Source of the DNA: a virus
IMG/VR virus record: IMGVR_UViG_3300032331_003750
Coordinates: 1 to 40,747 of that record
Direction: 5' to 3' (one strand)
Length of the DNA stretch: 40,747 nucleotides
A program made the translations under genes and the position numbers. Under the pieces are notes generated by a model. The model did no database searches. It saw nothing but the letters and a program-made list of their open reading frames with translations, and had not been told where the DNA came from. This document shows positions 18,958 through 27,285 of this stretch, piece by piece (positions within the stretch are counted from its first letter, which is position 1; each line of letters begins with the position of its first letter).

Positions 18958-19787
18958 GTAATTATAGATTAAAAGCATTTGCTAAAGCATCTTTTTGTAG
19001 ACATTTTGAAAACCAAGTTTATAAAAACCTTCAAAATAAAACAATTTTAATACCCGCATACCTGTCAGCAGGACAAGAATACATCCCAGCATCAATTTTT
19101 ACAATTCTGGAAGAAAAAGGAATTAATACTAATCTATTCATCCAGCATAGAGGACATTCTCATTATCTTTGTAAGGGAGCCGATCCAATTCAATTAATTG
19201 ATGAATTATTAGGACGTAAAACAGGATGTGCTAATGGAATGGGTGGTTCAGCTTCAATTCAATCAATTAAAAAAAATATTTTTGGACATGATGGTTTAAT
19301 GGGGAGTCAAGTTCCTATTGCTGTTGGACATGCTTATGAAACTCGTAAACCCACAGTTGTAGTAATGGGAGATGCCTCCGCGGAAGAAGATTATGTGTTA
19401 GGAGCATTAGGTTGGGCTTCAACTAAAAATTTACCTATCTTATTTATTGTTGAAGATAATAATTTATCTATTTTAACAGAAAAAAGAGTAAGACGTAATT
19501 GGGAAATGGGGGATGTTGCTAAAGCCTTCAAATTGAAAGCTTTTAATATAGATGATAATCCATTAACTATTCAAAAGTATTTAGAAGATTATGATTTTTC
19601 ATACCCTATGCTTTTAAATATTAATACTCATAGAAAATATTGGCACTCAGGAGCTGGACAGGATGGGAATGAATTTGATCGTTATAAAAACGAATTAAAA
19701 TCATTAGGGGATGAAGGTAAAAAAATTGATGAAGAAAATAAGTTATTTATAGAAAAATTATGGCAACAACAGTTAGAGATACAATAA
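18954..19787 (+). CDS. Thiamine-diphosphate E1 alpha-like subunit
   Basis: A 277-residue homologue of the alpha subunit of pyruvate/acetoin dehydrogenase E1 (usually 320-370). IQHRGHSHYLCKGADP and GRKTGCANGMGGSASI are diagnostic. The ThDP/Mg motif begins GD at 139-140 and ends NN at 169-170; the usual GDG is GDA here. The beta subunit follows with a 28-base overlap. No lipoyl E2 or E3 is present, so a full dehydrogenase complex is unlikely. ThDP-dependent acyl transfer or decarboxylation in sugar synthesis is the better guess. Start 18954 overlaps the previous stop; an in-frame ATG at 18921 lies inside the HAD gene. Confidence 0.88.
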   Translation: MSNYRLKAFAKASFCRHFENQVYKNLQNKTILIPAYLSAGQEYIPASIFTILEEKGINTNLFIQHRGHSHYLCKGADPIQLIDELLGRKTGCANGMGGSASIQSIKKNIFGHDGLMGSQVPIAVGHAYETRKPTVVVMGDASAEEDYVLGALGWASTKNLPILFIVEDNNLSILTEKRVRRNWEMGDVAKAFKLKAFNIDDNPLTIQKYLEDYDFSYPMLLNINTHRKYWHSGAGQDGNEFDRYKNELKSLGDEGKKIDEENKLFIEKLWQQQLEIQ

Positions 19788-20677
19788 AAGAAATCACTCG
19801 TAAACACCTTTTAGAAGGTAAAGGTAAATGTTACGGACAATGTTTAACAGCCGTAGGTTGGGTTGGTGGAACTCTACCTGAAATGTATGAAGAAGATGGT
19901 ATGGTTGAATTTTCAATGTCAGATGTTTCTAATGGATCAATAGCTACAGGTATTGCTTTAGCAGGAGGTAGACCTATTTATGTAGTTCGTTATCAAGGAT
20001 TTCAATGGTATAATTTAGTTTCAATAGTTAATTATGCTGCTAAATCTAAAGAATTATGGAACCGCCCTTGTCCTATATTTGTAAGAAGTATAGCAATGGA
20101 AGGTGGAGTAGGACCCGTAGCGGGTTCATCTCACCACTCATTAGCTCACAGAATGCCAGGTATTAAAGTTATTTCTCCTATGACCCCCGGTGAATATGAA
20201 TATGCTTATGAGTGTTTTATGAATGAGGATGAACCTTATTATGTTTCTGAACATAGAAAATCATATGATAATGCTGAAGAATTAGAAAATATTATTTTAC
20301 CAACAGCAGATTTCACCATTTTCCCTATTTCTATTACTAGATTGGAAATGAAAAAATTAGTTGATTTAGCTAAACAAGAAAATATTATTTTAAACATAAT
20401 TCATCAATTATGGATCAAACCATTTATTGTTGAAGATAGTTGGAAAATTGCTTTAGATAATTCTAAATTTGGTGGACTAGTAACAGATGATGATTATGTA
20501 GAAGGTACAGCAAGTAGTATAGCTAATGAATTAAGTTTGGCTACTGGAAAAAAAGTATGGACATTAGGCCTAGAACCTCGTACAGCTGGTTTTTATGCTA
20601 ATGTAGATAATTTACCACCATCTGCTGAAAAAATAATTGAAAAGTTAAAAAATATTAAAAATGGAATTAGTAAATAG
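19760..20677 (+). CDS. Thiamine-diphosphate E1 beta-like subunit (transketolase C-like)
   Basis: A 305-residue partner of the alpha subunit. It has the pyrimidine-binding domain (SDVSNGSIATGIALAGGRPIYVVRY, residues 54-78, given here as family hallmark) and a C-terminal transketolase domain (KPFIVEDSWKIAL, then GTASSIANELS). In most E1 beta proteins a conserved Glu in an SE-x-x-I-x-G motif activates the cofactor; the aligned residue appears to be Asp55, which is unusual. The 28-base overlap with E1 alpha implies coupled synthesis of a heterotetramer. The gene overlaps the next by 17 bases. Confidence 0.87.
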   Translation: MATTVRDTIKEITRKHLLEGKGKCYGQCLTAVGWVGGTLPEMYEEDGMVEFSMSDVSNGSIATGIALAGGRPIYVVRYQGFQWYNLVSIVNYAAKSKELWNRPCPIFVRSIAMEGGVGPVAGSSHHSLAHRMPGIKVISPMTPGEYEYAYECFMNEDEPYYVSEHRKSYDNAEELENIILPTADFTIFPISITRLEMKKLVDLAKQENIILNIIHQLWIKPFIVEDSWKIALDNSKFGGLVTDDDYVEGTASSIANELSLATGKKVWTLGLEPRTAGFYANVDNLPPSAEKIIEKLKNIKNGISK

Positions 20678-21365
20678 AAACCCATCCCCAATTAAAATCT
20701 CAGTAATATTTCCTTCCCGAAAAAGAATAGAAATGTTGAATGATACTTTATTTTCTCTTCTTTCTACAGCTGATCCTGAAAATGTAAATTTTGAAATATT
20801 AGTTAAATTAGATTTAGATGACCATGAATCTATTGATTATATAAAAAATTGGGGAAATGAATTTGAAAATGTAACTTTTATAACTAATTCAAAAAAAAAC
20901 GGTTGGCTTAACATGGTTGACTTTGTTGAAAATTTAATAAGATGTGCTGAAGGTCAATGGATATTAGGATTTAATGATGATTTAATAATGAAAACCCAAA
21001 ATTGGAATACATTACTAGAAAAACATTTGACTGAATTTAAAGTTTATTATCCAAATCCTAGTTTTGGTTATAGATGGGCTTTTCCCTTATTTCCTAAAAA
21101 ATTGTATGAACTTTTAGGTCATATATCTCCTCATAACCAAATTGATACCTATTTATATGAATTAGGAGAAAAAATTGGTATTAATTCTTTGATTGATGAT
21201 GTTGTTTTAGAACATGATTATGAACATTTTGATGAAACCACTGAGGGTAAAGCAGAAGTAATTGATAGAAATTATTTAACAAGAAATTATCATTTTAATT
21301 CAACCGAGTTTAAACAAGATATAAAAAAATTAACAGAATATTTAAACAATGATGGAAAGTTTTAA
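20661..21365 (+). CDS. Glycosyltransferase, GT-A fold (GT2-like)
   Basis: A 234-residue GT2-like protein starting ISVIFPSRKRIEMLNDTLFSL. The DxD-like motif is NDD in WILGFNDDLIM near residue 110. It is short but has the donor-binding core. It overlaps both neighbours (17 bases each), tying it to the E1 beta and ColD-like genes, so it may transfer the sugar they help make. Confidence 0.8.
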   Translation: MELVNRNPSPIKISVIFPSRKRIEMLNDTLFSLLSTADPENVNFEILVKLDLDDHESIDYIKNWGNEFENVTFITNSKKNGWLNMVDFVENLIRCAEGQWILGFNDDLIMKTQNWNTLLEKHLTEFKVYYPNPSFGYRWAFPLFPKKLYELLGHISPHNQIDTYLYELGEKIGINSLIDDVVLEHDYEHFDETTEGKAEVIDRNYLTRNYHFNSTEFKQDIKKLTEYLNNDGKF

Positions 21366-22527
21366 ATTACCCTTAATGAGTGATAACATCGATAAAGAAG
21401 ATGTTAAAGCAGTAATTGATTTTTTAAGTCAAGATCAAATACCTAAATTAACTAATGGTCCTAAAGTAATTGAATTTGAAAATGCTTGGGGTGAGTGGTT
21501 AGGTACAAAATATAATCTCATGGTAAATTCAGGAGCATCAGCAAATGAACTAACTATGTTAGCTTTAAATTACATTCATGGCGAAGGTGAAATAATAGTA
21601 CCCCCTCTTACATGGATATCAGATATTTCATCTGTTGTTTTTAGTGGGATGAAACCTGTATTTTGTGATATAAATTTAAAAAATTTCTCGTTTGATATTG
21701 AAAAATTAAAACAAAGTATCACTCCAAACACAAGAGCAATATTTTTAACTCATGTACTGGGTATTAACGGATTAACTGATGAACTAATTCAATTATGTAA
21801 TGAAAATAATATTTTATTAATTGAAGATGTTTGTGAATCTCACGGTACAACATTTAAAGGTCAAAAAGTAGGTACTTATGGTTTTGCAAGTAATTTTAGT
21901 TTTTACTTTGCTCATCATATGTCTACTATTGAAGGTGGGATGATTTGTACTAATGATGAAAAATTTTATCAAATATGTAGAGCATTACGTTCACATGGTA
22001 TGATGAGAGAAATGACTAATGATGAAATGAAACAAGAAATTATTGATGCTAATCCTGATTTAAATCCTGATTTTATTTTTATTTGCCCTGCTCATAACTT
22101 TAGAAGTACTGAAATTAATGCTGTGATTGGTTTATCTCAAATTAAAAAATTAGATTTAAATAATTTGCATCGAATTGATAACTTTAAATATTTTATGGAA
22201 CGTCTTGATCCAAACAAATATCATATTGATATTGATTTAGAGGGGCAATGTAATTATGCTTTTATAATTGTATTAAAAGATGGTAGATTTGAAATGAGAA
22301 ATAAAGTAGAATCAACATTACGTGAAAACGGGATTGAATTTAGAAGAGGATTATCAGGAGGTGGCAATCAATTAAGACAACCTTGGTTTAAAAAACATTT
22401 TGATATAGATCATTCACAATTCCCAAATATGGATCATGTACATCATTTTAGTTGGTATGTAGGTAATTATCCTTCATTAGAAAGAAAAAAAATAGATACA
22501 TTAGTTAACGTATTAAATAATATATAA
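21349..22527 (+). CDS. DegT/DnrJ-fold PLP enzyme, ColD-like sugar 3-dehydratase
   Basis: A 392-residue fold-type-I PLP enzyme of the sugar aminotransferase family (VNSGASANELTMLAL, LLIEDVCESHG with D160). At the place of the Schiff-base lysine it has His: FYFAHHMSTIEGG, H189-H190. The same replacement defines ColD (GDP-4-keto-6-deoxymannose 3-dehydratase) and the RfbH/E1 dehydrases, and the segment around it and the later IGLSQIKKLD also resemble ColD, whose length (388) matches. It should therefore remove the 3-hydroxyl of a 4-keto-6-deoxy sugar rather than aminate it. Start may be the first or second of two adjacent ATGs. Confidence 0.88.
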   Translation: MMESFKLPLMSDNIDKEDVKAVIDFLSQDQIPKLTNGPKVIEFENAWGEWLGTKYNLMVNSGASANELTMLALNYIHGEGEIIVPPLTWISDISSVVFSGMKPVFCDINLKNFSFDIEKLKQSITPNTRAIFLTHVLGINGLTDELIQLCNENNILLIEDVCESHGTTFKGQKVGTYGFASNFSFYFAHHMSTIEGGMICTNDEKFYQICRALRSHGMMREMTNDEMKQEIIDANPDLNPDFIFICPAHNFRSTEINAVIGLSQIKKLDLNNLHRIDNFKYFMERLDPNKYHIDIDLEGQCNYAFIIVLKDGRFEMRNKVESTLRENGIEFRRGLSGGGNQLRQPWFKKHFDIDHSQFPNMDHVHHFSWYVGNYPSLERKKIDTLVNVLNNI

Positions 22528-22835
22528 TGACATTTAAAGAATATTATAAACATTACTTAACACTACACCAAAATAAATGGAATAGAAGACTACACGTTCT
22601 AGGTCAATTAACAACAATTGCTACTTTTATCTTTATAACTTATCTTATTATAAAATTATCAATCTTTTTCTTTTTACTATATAGTATTATTCCCTTCATT
22701 GTTTATCCCTTTGCATGGTCCGGTCATTTCTTTTTAGAAAAAAACAAACCCGCTTCTTTTAAAAACCCATGGTGGGCTAAAAGAGCCGATTGGGTTATGC
22801 TTAAAGATATATTAATTGGAAAAATTAAGTTATGA
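22527..22835 (+). CDS. Mpo1-like (DUF962) membrane protein
   Basis: A 102-residue protein with two membrane segments (about 28-46 and 48-64). The family motifs are YYKHYLTLHQNKWNRRLHVLG and WSGHFFLEKNKPASF. Yeast Mpo1 of this family is an iron-dependent dioxygenase that shortens 2-hydroxy fatty acids, and the conserved histidines here (HQN, NRRLH, GHF) are its likely ligands. It is unusual in a phage. Host membrane lipid or 2-hydroxyacyl groups on a glycolipid could be the target. Coupled to both neighbours by overlaps. Confidence 0.82.
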   Translation: MTFKEYYKHYLTLHQNKWNRRLHVLGQLTTIATFIFITYLIIKLSIFFFLLYSIIPFIVYPFAWSGHFFLEKNKPASFKNPWWAKRADWVMLKDILIGKIKL

Positions 22836-23308
22836 TATTCCCTGAAATACAAATATTCCAACCTGATTCGTTTGAAGATTATAGAGGTGAGTTATATACT
22901 TTATTTAAACAAGAAGATAGTAATTTAGTTTTTAACCATGATAAAGTAGCTGTTTCAAAACAAAATGTTCTTCGTGGTTTACATGGAGATCATAAATCCT
23001 GGAAACACATAACATGCCTCTCAGGTGAAATTTATTTAGTAATAGTAGATAATAGATCCGAATCTTCAAATTATTTAAAATGGGATTCTATTATATTAAC
23101 AGCAAAAAATAAAAAATCAGTACTAGTTCCTCCAATGTTTGCTAATGGTCACTTAGTACTAAGTCTAGAAGCAACATTCTTTTATAAATGGTCCTGTCCT
23201 GGAGAATACCCAGATGTTCAAGACCAGTTTAGTTTAAAGTGGAATGATCCAAAAATAGGTGTATATTGGCCAATAGATAATCCTATTTTATCTCAACGTG
23301 ATAGTTAA
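22832..23308 (+). CDS. dTDP-sugar 3,5-epimerase-like cupin (RmlC/FdtA type)
   Basis: A 158-residue double-stranded beta-helix protein. FEDYRGELYTLF and VLRGLHGDHKSWK carry the RmlC RGLH signature (R48-H51), followed by GEIYLVIVDNR and a late FFYKWS segment. It should epimerise or isomerise a 4-keto nucleotide sugar. In the colitose route ColD is followed by 3,5-epimerisation and reduction, so the placement two genes after the ColD-like enzyme is suggestive. It overlaps the preceding gene by four bases. Confidence 0.85.
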   Translation: MIFPEIQIFQPDSFEDYRGELYTLFKQEDSNLVFNHDKVAVSKQNVLRGLHGDHKSWKHITCLSGEIYLVIVDNRSESSNYLKWDSIILTAKNKKSVLVPPMFANGHLVLSLEATFFYKWSCPGEYPDVQDQFSLKWNDPKIGVYWPIDNPILSQRDS

Positions 23309-23354
23309 AATTTTAATACAGTATAAATAAATAAAAATAAATAAATTAAAAAGT

Positions 23355-24182
23355 ATGAATAAAAGTTTAGAGTTTGTAGAAACAACATTTGGAAATTTTT
23401 TAATAGATGAACAAGATTTAATAGGAAGATTTATCCAACAAAATAAATCTTGGGAATCTCACTTATATGAGTTATATTCTAAAATGATAACCCCTGATTA
23501 TCATTGTGTAGATGCAGGGGCTAACATAGGGTTCCACTCAATCCAGTTTGGAAAGTTAGGAAAAAAAGTATACTCTTTTGAACCTCAACGGTATATTTTT
23601 AATCAAATGTCTGCTAATATATTAATTAATGATCTAGATAATCAAATAAATACTTATAGACTAGGTTTAGGAGATAAAGAAGAAACCCAACAATTATGGA
23701 ATATAGAACATGAAGATTGGGTAGGTGGTGGAATGCATAATTGGGGAGGAAGAGGTATTATCCAAAAAGAAGCCCAATCCTTATACCCGGGATGGGGAGG
23801 AAACAGGCATGTAGAGAACAAATTCAGAGAAGAAGATACAGTACAGGTTATAAGTTTAGATTCTTTAAATTTAAGTCAATGTGATTTAATAAAGATAGAT
23901 GTTCAAGGATATGAATATAATTTAATTGTAGGAGCTAAAAATACTTTAAATAAATTTCACCCTGTTATTTTCCTAGAAAATGCAATTGGAGATGAGGTAG
24001 ATTCTAAAACCTCTCTTTTAGTAAAAGAATACTTGCTAAATATAGGATATAATTTTTATAGATATAATATAGGAAATAAAGAAGATTGTATTCTTATTCA
24101 CTCTGGACATAAACACTATAAGGATCATGTTAAAATTATAAGTGACTATCAAATGAAATATAATATTGTACAAGAAGCATAA
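23355..24182 (+). CDS. FkbM-family methyltransferase
   Basis: A 275-residue SAM-dependent O-methyltransferase. The SAM site is VDAGANIGFHSIQFG (near 51-65) followed by KVYSFEPQRYIF, and DLIKIDVQGYEYNLIVGA is the diagnostic FkbM segment. It probably methylates a sugar hydroxyl. A 46-base AT-rich gap before it is larger than elsewhere in the cassette but shows no promoter of the main family. Confidence 0.88.
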   Translation: MNKSLEFVETTFGNFLIDEQDLIGRFIQQNKSWESHLYELYSKMITPDYHCVDAGANIGFHSIQFGKLGKKVYSFEPQRYIFNQMSANILINDLDNQINTYRLGLGDKEETQQLWNIEHEDWVGGGMHNWGGRGIIQKEAQSLYPGWGGNRHVENKFREEDTVQVISLDSLNLSQCDLIKIDVQGYEYNLIVGAKNTLNKFHPVIFLENAIGDEVDSKTSLLVKEYLLNIGYNFYRYNIGNKEDCILIHSGHKHYKDHVKIISDYQMKYNIVQEA

Positions 24183-24184
24183 AT

Positions 24185-24736
24185 ATGAGTAGAATTTTTA
24201 TAGTAGCATTTCCTAATGAAGTTGAATTCCAAACCACTATATTAGGAAGCCCAGTTATATTTAGTGGTATTGGAAAAATTAACGCCACTATAGCTGCGTA
24301 TAATGCGGTAAATAGTGGTTATAAACACATAATTAATATTGGTTCATGTGGTTCGTTAAAACATAATTCTGGTGATATTATAAAAATAGGTCAAGTGTTT
24401 CAAGATATAGATACTAGTCCTATAGCAGAATATGGCTATACCCCCGGTGATACCCCAGGAAACCAAGTTGTTATAGATAATAAAACAAATTATACTTGTT
24501 TTACAACAGATTATTTTTATGATAAGCACCAAAAAAGTAAATATTCTCCAAATTATATATCAATGATAGAAAACTGTGATGTTTTTGATATGGAATGTTT
24601 TGCTTTATCAAAAGTATGTTGTAAATTTGGTGTAAAATTTGATTGTTATAAATGGGTTAGTGATGATGGTGATTTTTCGCATTGGGAAGATATGTGCCAA
24701 TTAGGTTTTAATAAAATAAAGGAATTGTTAAAATAA
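24185..24736 (+). CDS. Nucleoside phosphorylase / MTA-SAH nucleosidase-like protein
   Basis: A 183-residue member of the PNP/UDP superfamily (MTA/SAH nucleosidases are about 230). SGIGKINATIAAYN, INIGSCGSL, GDIIKIGQVFQDID, the purine-binding DMECFALSKVC and the catalytic acid in VSDDGD are present. It may recycle S-adenosylhomocysteine or methylthioadenosine from the adjacent methyltransferase and radical SAM enzymes; a nucleoside phosphorylase role is the alternative. Confidence 0.82.
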   Translation: MSRIFIVAFPNEVEFQTTILGSPVIFSGIGKINATIAAYNAVNSGYKHIINIGSCGSLKHNSGDIIKIGQVFQDIDTSPIAEYGYTPGDTPGNQVVIDNKTNYTCFTTDYFYDKHQKSKYSPNYISMIENCDVFDMECFALSKVCCKFGVKFDCYKWVSDDGDFSHWEDMCQLGFNKIKELLK

Positions 24737-24783
24737 AACCAGATTAATTAATTTCAATAAAAAACAAATTAAAATAAAAATTT

Positions 24784-25518
24784 ATGAGTAAAATATTAGT
24801 TATAGGAGATTCATGTATAGATATTTTTAAATATGGAGAAGTTACTCGTTTAGCTCCTGAAGCACCTATCCCTATTATAAAACCCCACAAAGAAACCTCT
24901 AATCCAGGAATGGCCGGAAATGTAGTAGCTAATTTAAAATCATTAGGTGATGAGGTAGAATTTATTACTAATAAAACAGAAATACATAAAATTAGATACG
25001 TTTGTTCTAAGTATAATCATTTGTTATTACGAGTAGATGAAAACGATACTTGTGAAAAGATAGACATAGTCCCATTTAAGACAGGAGTATTTGATGCAGT
25101 TGTCATTTCAGATTACTGTAAAGGGTTCTTAACAGAAGAAGATATCAAAATTATTGCTAAAATTTCCGATTGTCCCGTATTTTTAGATACTAAAAAAATA
25201 TTAGGTGAATGGGCGTATGACATTGATTTTATAAAAATTAATTCTTTAGAATTTAATAACAATAAATCTCTTTTAGCTACCGATAAAATACTATTAGATA
25301 AAATTATAGTTACTAGAGGACCTTTAGGATGTGATTATCAAGGAAAAAATTACCCAACCCAAGAAGTTTCAGTTAAAGATGTTTCGGGTGCTGGTGATAC
25401 ATTTTTAGCAGGATTAGTTCATAACTATATTAATACTAAAAATATAGATTTAGCTATTGATTTTGCTCAAAAATGTACAACAATTGTAATTCAAAAATCA
25501 GGAGTATCTACAATCTAA
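24784..25518 (+). CDS. PfkB-family sugar kinase, HldE/RfaE-like
   Basis: A 244-residue ribokinase-fold protein. KILVIGDSCIDIFKYGEVTRLAPEAP closely resembles the start of D-glycero-manno-heptose 7-phosphate kinase (HldE N-terminal domain, about 320). NPGMAGNVVANL is the sugar-binding region and VSGAGDTF (D205 as base) the C-terminal PfkB signature. It lacks the nucleotidyltransferase half of HldE and is shorter in the middle. Heptose phosphate is the likely substrate. A 47-base AT-rich leader precedes it. Confidence 0.85.
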   Translation: MSKILVIGDSCIDIFKYGEVTRLAPEAPIPIIKPHKETSNPGMAGNVVANLKSLGDEVEFITNKTEIHKIRYVCSKYNHLLLRVDENDTCEKIDIVPFKTGVFDAVVISDYCKGFLTEEDIKIIAKISDCPVFLDTKKILGEWAYDIDFIKINSLEFNNNKSLLATDKILLDKIIVTRGPLGCDYQGKNYPTQEVSVKDVSGAGDTFLAGLVHNYINTKNIDLAIDFAQKCTTIVIQKSGVSTI

Positions 25519-25530
25519 TATAATTTAAAA

Positions 25531-26400
25531 ATGAAAACTGCAGTTATTACTTTTAGTAGAAATGATGGTTATAAAGAAAAAGAACGATTCGCCATTCATT
25601 TAAACACACTATTAGACACTTTCGATGAAGTCAATTATGTTGATTGGAATTCAGAAGGTAGAAGTTTTTTATATGAAGTAGAAGACTTAGTTCCTAAAAC
25701 AGGACGTATTAAACATTTTATTATCCCCCCAGCAGTTCATAAATTGTATTCAACTTATGTTCCTGATATTCCTAAATGTTTTGGCCCATCATCATTTAAT
25801 CTAGCATTAAGACGAACAGAGGCTGATTGGGTTGTATCAACTACAACTGATAATATTCCTCCAACAAGAGATGAATTACATGGGTTAATAAATAACAGTG
25901 ATGGTAACACATTCTACACCTTTAGTAGGCGAGAAATTGAGTATTCCGAGGTATTATCTAATATAAATAATTTAGATCAATATAGACAATATCTTAAAGA
26001 ATCAACTGAACCTCGTTACTATAATGCAAAAGTATCTCCTAATGATAATTATAGTTTAATAAATTGTTGTGGGGATTTTCAATTAGCACCTCGTAAAATT
26101 TGGTTTGATGTTAAAGGATTTGAAGAAAATATGTTCCATAATTGTTTCATAGACACTAATATCCAGAAAAAAGTAGCACTTACTGGTTATAAACTTGAAG
26201 CTGTATATGATATTCCAATGTATCATATGTCTCATGAAAATATTTTACCACAAGCACATACTAAAGCAGTACATAAAAATGCTGAAAAGGCCCCACCAAA
26301 ATATAACGATGCTTGGGAATGGGTTGAATTTTTTGAAGAATCCCAAAATACTAATGATTGGGGATTAGGTAACTCAGAAATTGAATATGAAATTTATTAA
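25531..26400 (+). CDS. Glycosyltransferase-like protein (GT2-type)
   Basis: A 289-residue protein. The N-terminus AVITFSRNDGYKEKERF and the later EADWVVSTTTDNIPP and CGDFQLAPRKIWFDVKGFEE (acceptor-side segment) follow the GT-A pattern of phage and capsule glycosyltransferases. No clean DxD is seen; TTDN may serve. It lies between the heptose kinase-like and UDP-sugar dehydrogenase genes. Confidence 0.68.
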   Translation: MKTAVITFSRNDGYKEKERFAIHLNTLLDTFDEVNYVDWNSEGRSFLYEVEDLVPKTGRIKHFIIPPAVHKLYSTYVPDIPKCFGPSSFNLALRRTEADWVVSTTTDNIPPTRDELHGLINNSDGNTFYTFSRREIEYSEVLSNINNLDQYRQYLKESTEPRYYNAKVSPNDNYSLINCCGDFQLAPRKIWFDVKGFEENMFHNCFIDTNIQKKVALTGYKLEAVYDIPMYHMSHENILPQAHTKAVHKNAEKAPPKYNDAWEWVEFFEESQNTNDWGLGNSEIEYEIY

Positions 26401-26414
26401 TTATAAATAATATA

Positions 26415-27263
26415 ATGGAAAAAATAGGAGTTATAGGACAAGGATTCGTTGGATCTGCAGTCCGTGAAGGAATGAAAAATTATTATGATGTAAGAACATA
26501 CGATATCAATGGTAATTGTAATGAACCCTCATTAGATGAATTGATTAATCAAGTAAATGAAACATTCTTATGTGTGCCTACTCCAATGAAAAAATCGGGG
26601 GAATGTGATTTATCAATTGTAAAAGAATGTTTACAAGATATTTTAAACATAGTTGAATATTACCAAAAAGAAAATTTTATAGTAATACTCAAGTCAACTA
26701 TCCCCCCGGGAACTACAGAAAAATTAAATCAAGAATTTAAAAATATTCACATTGCTTTTAACCCGGAATTTTTAACTGAGGCAAATGCTGTTGAGGATTA
26801 TAAAAATCAAAATAGAATAATTATAGGAGCCGACAGACCATACTCTTCAAGGGTAAAACAAATATTTTCAAAATCATTTCCAAAAGTACCTATTATTAAA
26901 ACATCCTCAACTATAGCTGAAACCATTAAATATGTTACAAATACATTTTTATCAATGAAAGTTTCATATGCAAATGAGATATATCAATTATGTAATACTT
27001 TAGAAATTGATTATGATAAAGTAATTGAATATGCTAGATATGATGATAGATTAGGCAATTCACATTGGTCTGTTCCCGGACCCGATGGTGATTTAGGATT
27101 TGGAGGTCATTGTTTCCCTAAAGATATTGCTGCTTTGCAATATGTAATGAAAACACTAAATGTTGATTCAACAATGTTAGATTCAACTATTATAAAAAAC
27201 GAAATGGTACGAACAGACAAAGATTGGGAAAAACAAATCGGACGTGCTGTCTCAAAAAACTAA
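26415..27263 (+). CDS. UDP-glucose/GDP-mannose dehydrogenase, short form
   Basis: A 282-residue NAD-dependent nucleotide-sugar dehydrogenase. It has Rossmann motif GQGFVG (8-13), VPTPMKKSGECD, STIPPGTTEKL, NPEFLTEANA, K172/N176 and the catalytic cysteine C233 in GFGGHCFPKD. Family members are usually 380-450 residues; the C-terminal UDP-binding Rossmann domain is missing. The frame ends in a normal stop with no obvious continuation in another frame, so the short form looks genuine. The product would be a sugar acid, if active. Confidence 0.86.
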   Translation: MEKIGVIGQGFVGSAVREGMKNYYDVRTYDINGNCNEPSLDELINQVNETFLCVPTPMKKSGECDLSIVKECLQDILNIVEYYQKENFIVILKSTIPPGTTEKLNQEFKNIHIAFNPEFLTEANAVEDYKNQNRIIIGADRPYSSRVKQIFSKSFPKVPIIKTSSTIAETIKYVTNTFLSMKVSYANEIYQLCNTLEIDYDKVIEYARYDDRLGNSHWSVPGPDGDLGFGGHCFPKDIAALQYVMKTLNVDSTMLDSTIIKNEMVRTDKDWEKQIGRAVSKN

Positions 27264-27285
27264 ACTTGCTAACACATTTTACATA

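Noticed and set aside
23322-23329. TATAAATA resembling the T4 late promoter (also at 26402-26409 and 36991-36998)
   Set aside because: In a genome this AT-rich, such octamers are expected by chance. No second element or consistent spacing to start codons is seen.
24725-24755. Possible promoter before the HldE-like gene (TTG, then TAATTTC)
   Set aside because: Spacing is one base off the family and neither box matches well; the region is simply A/T-rich.
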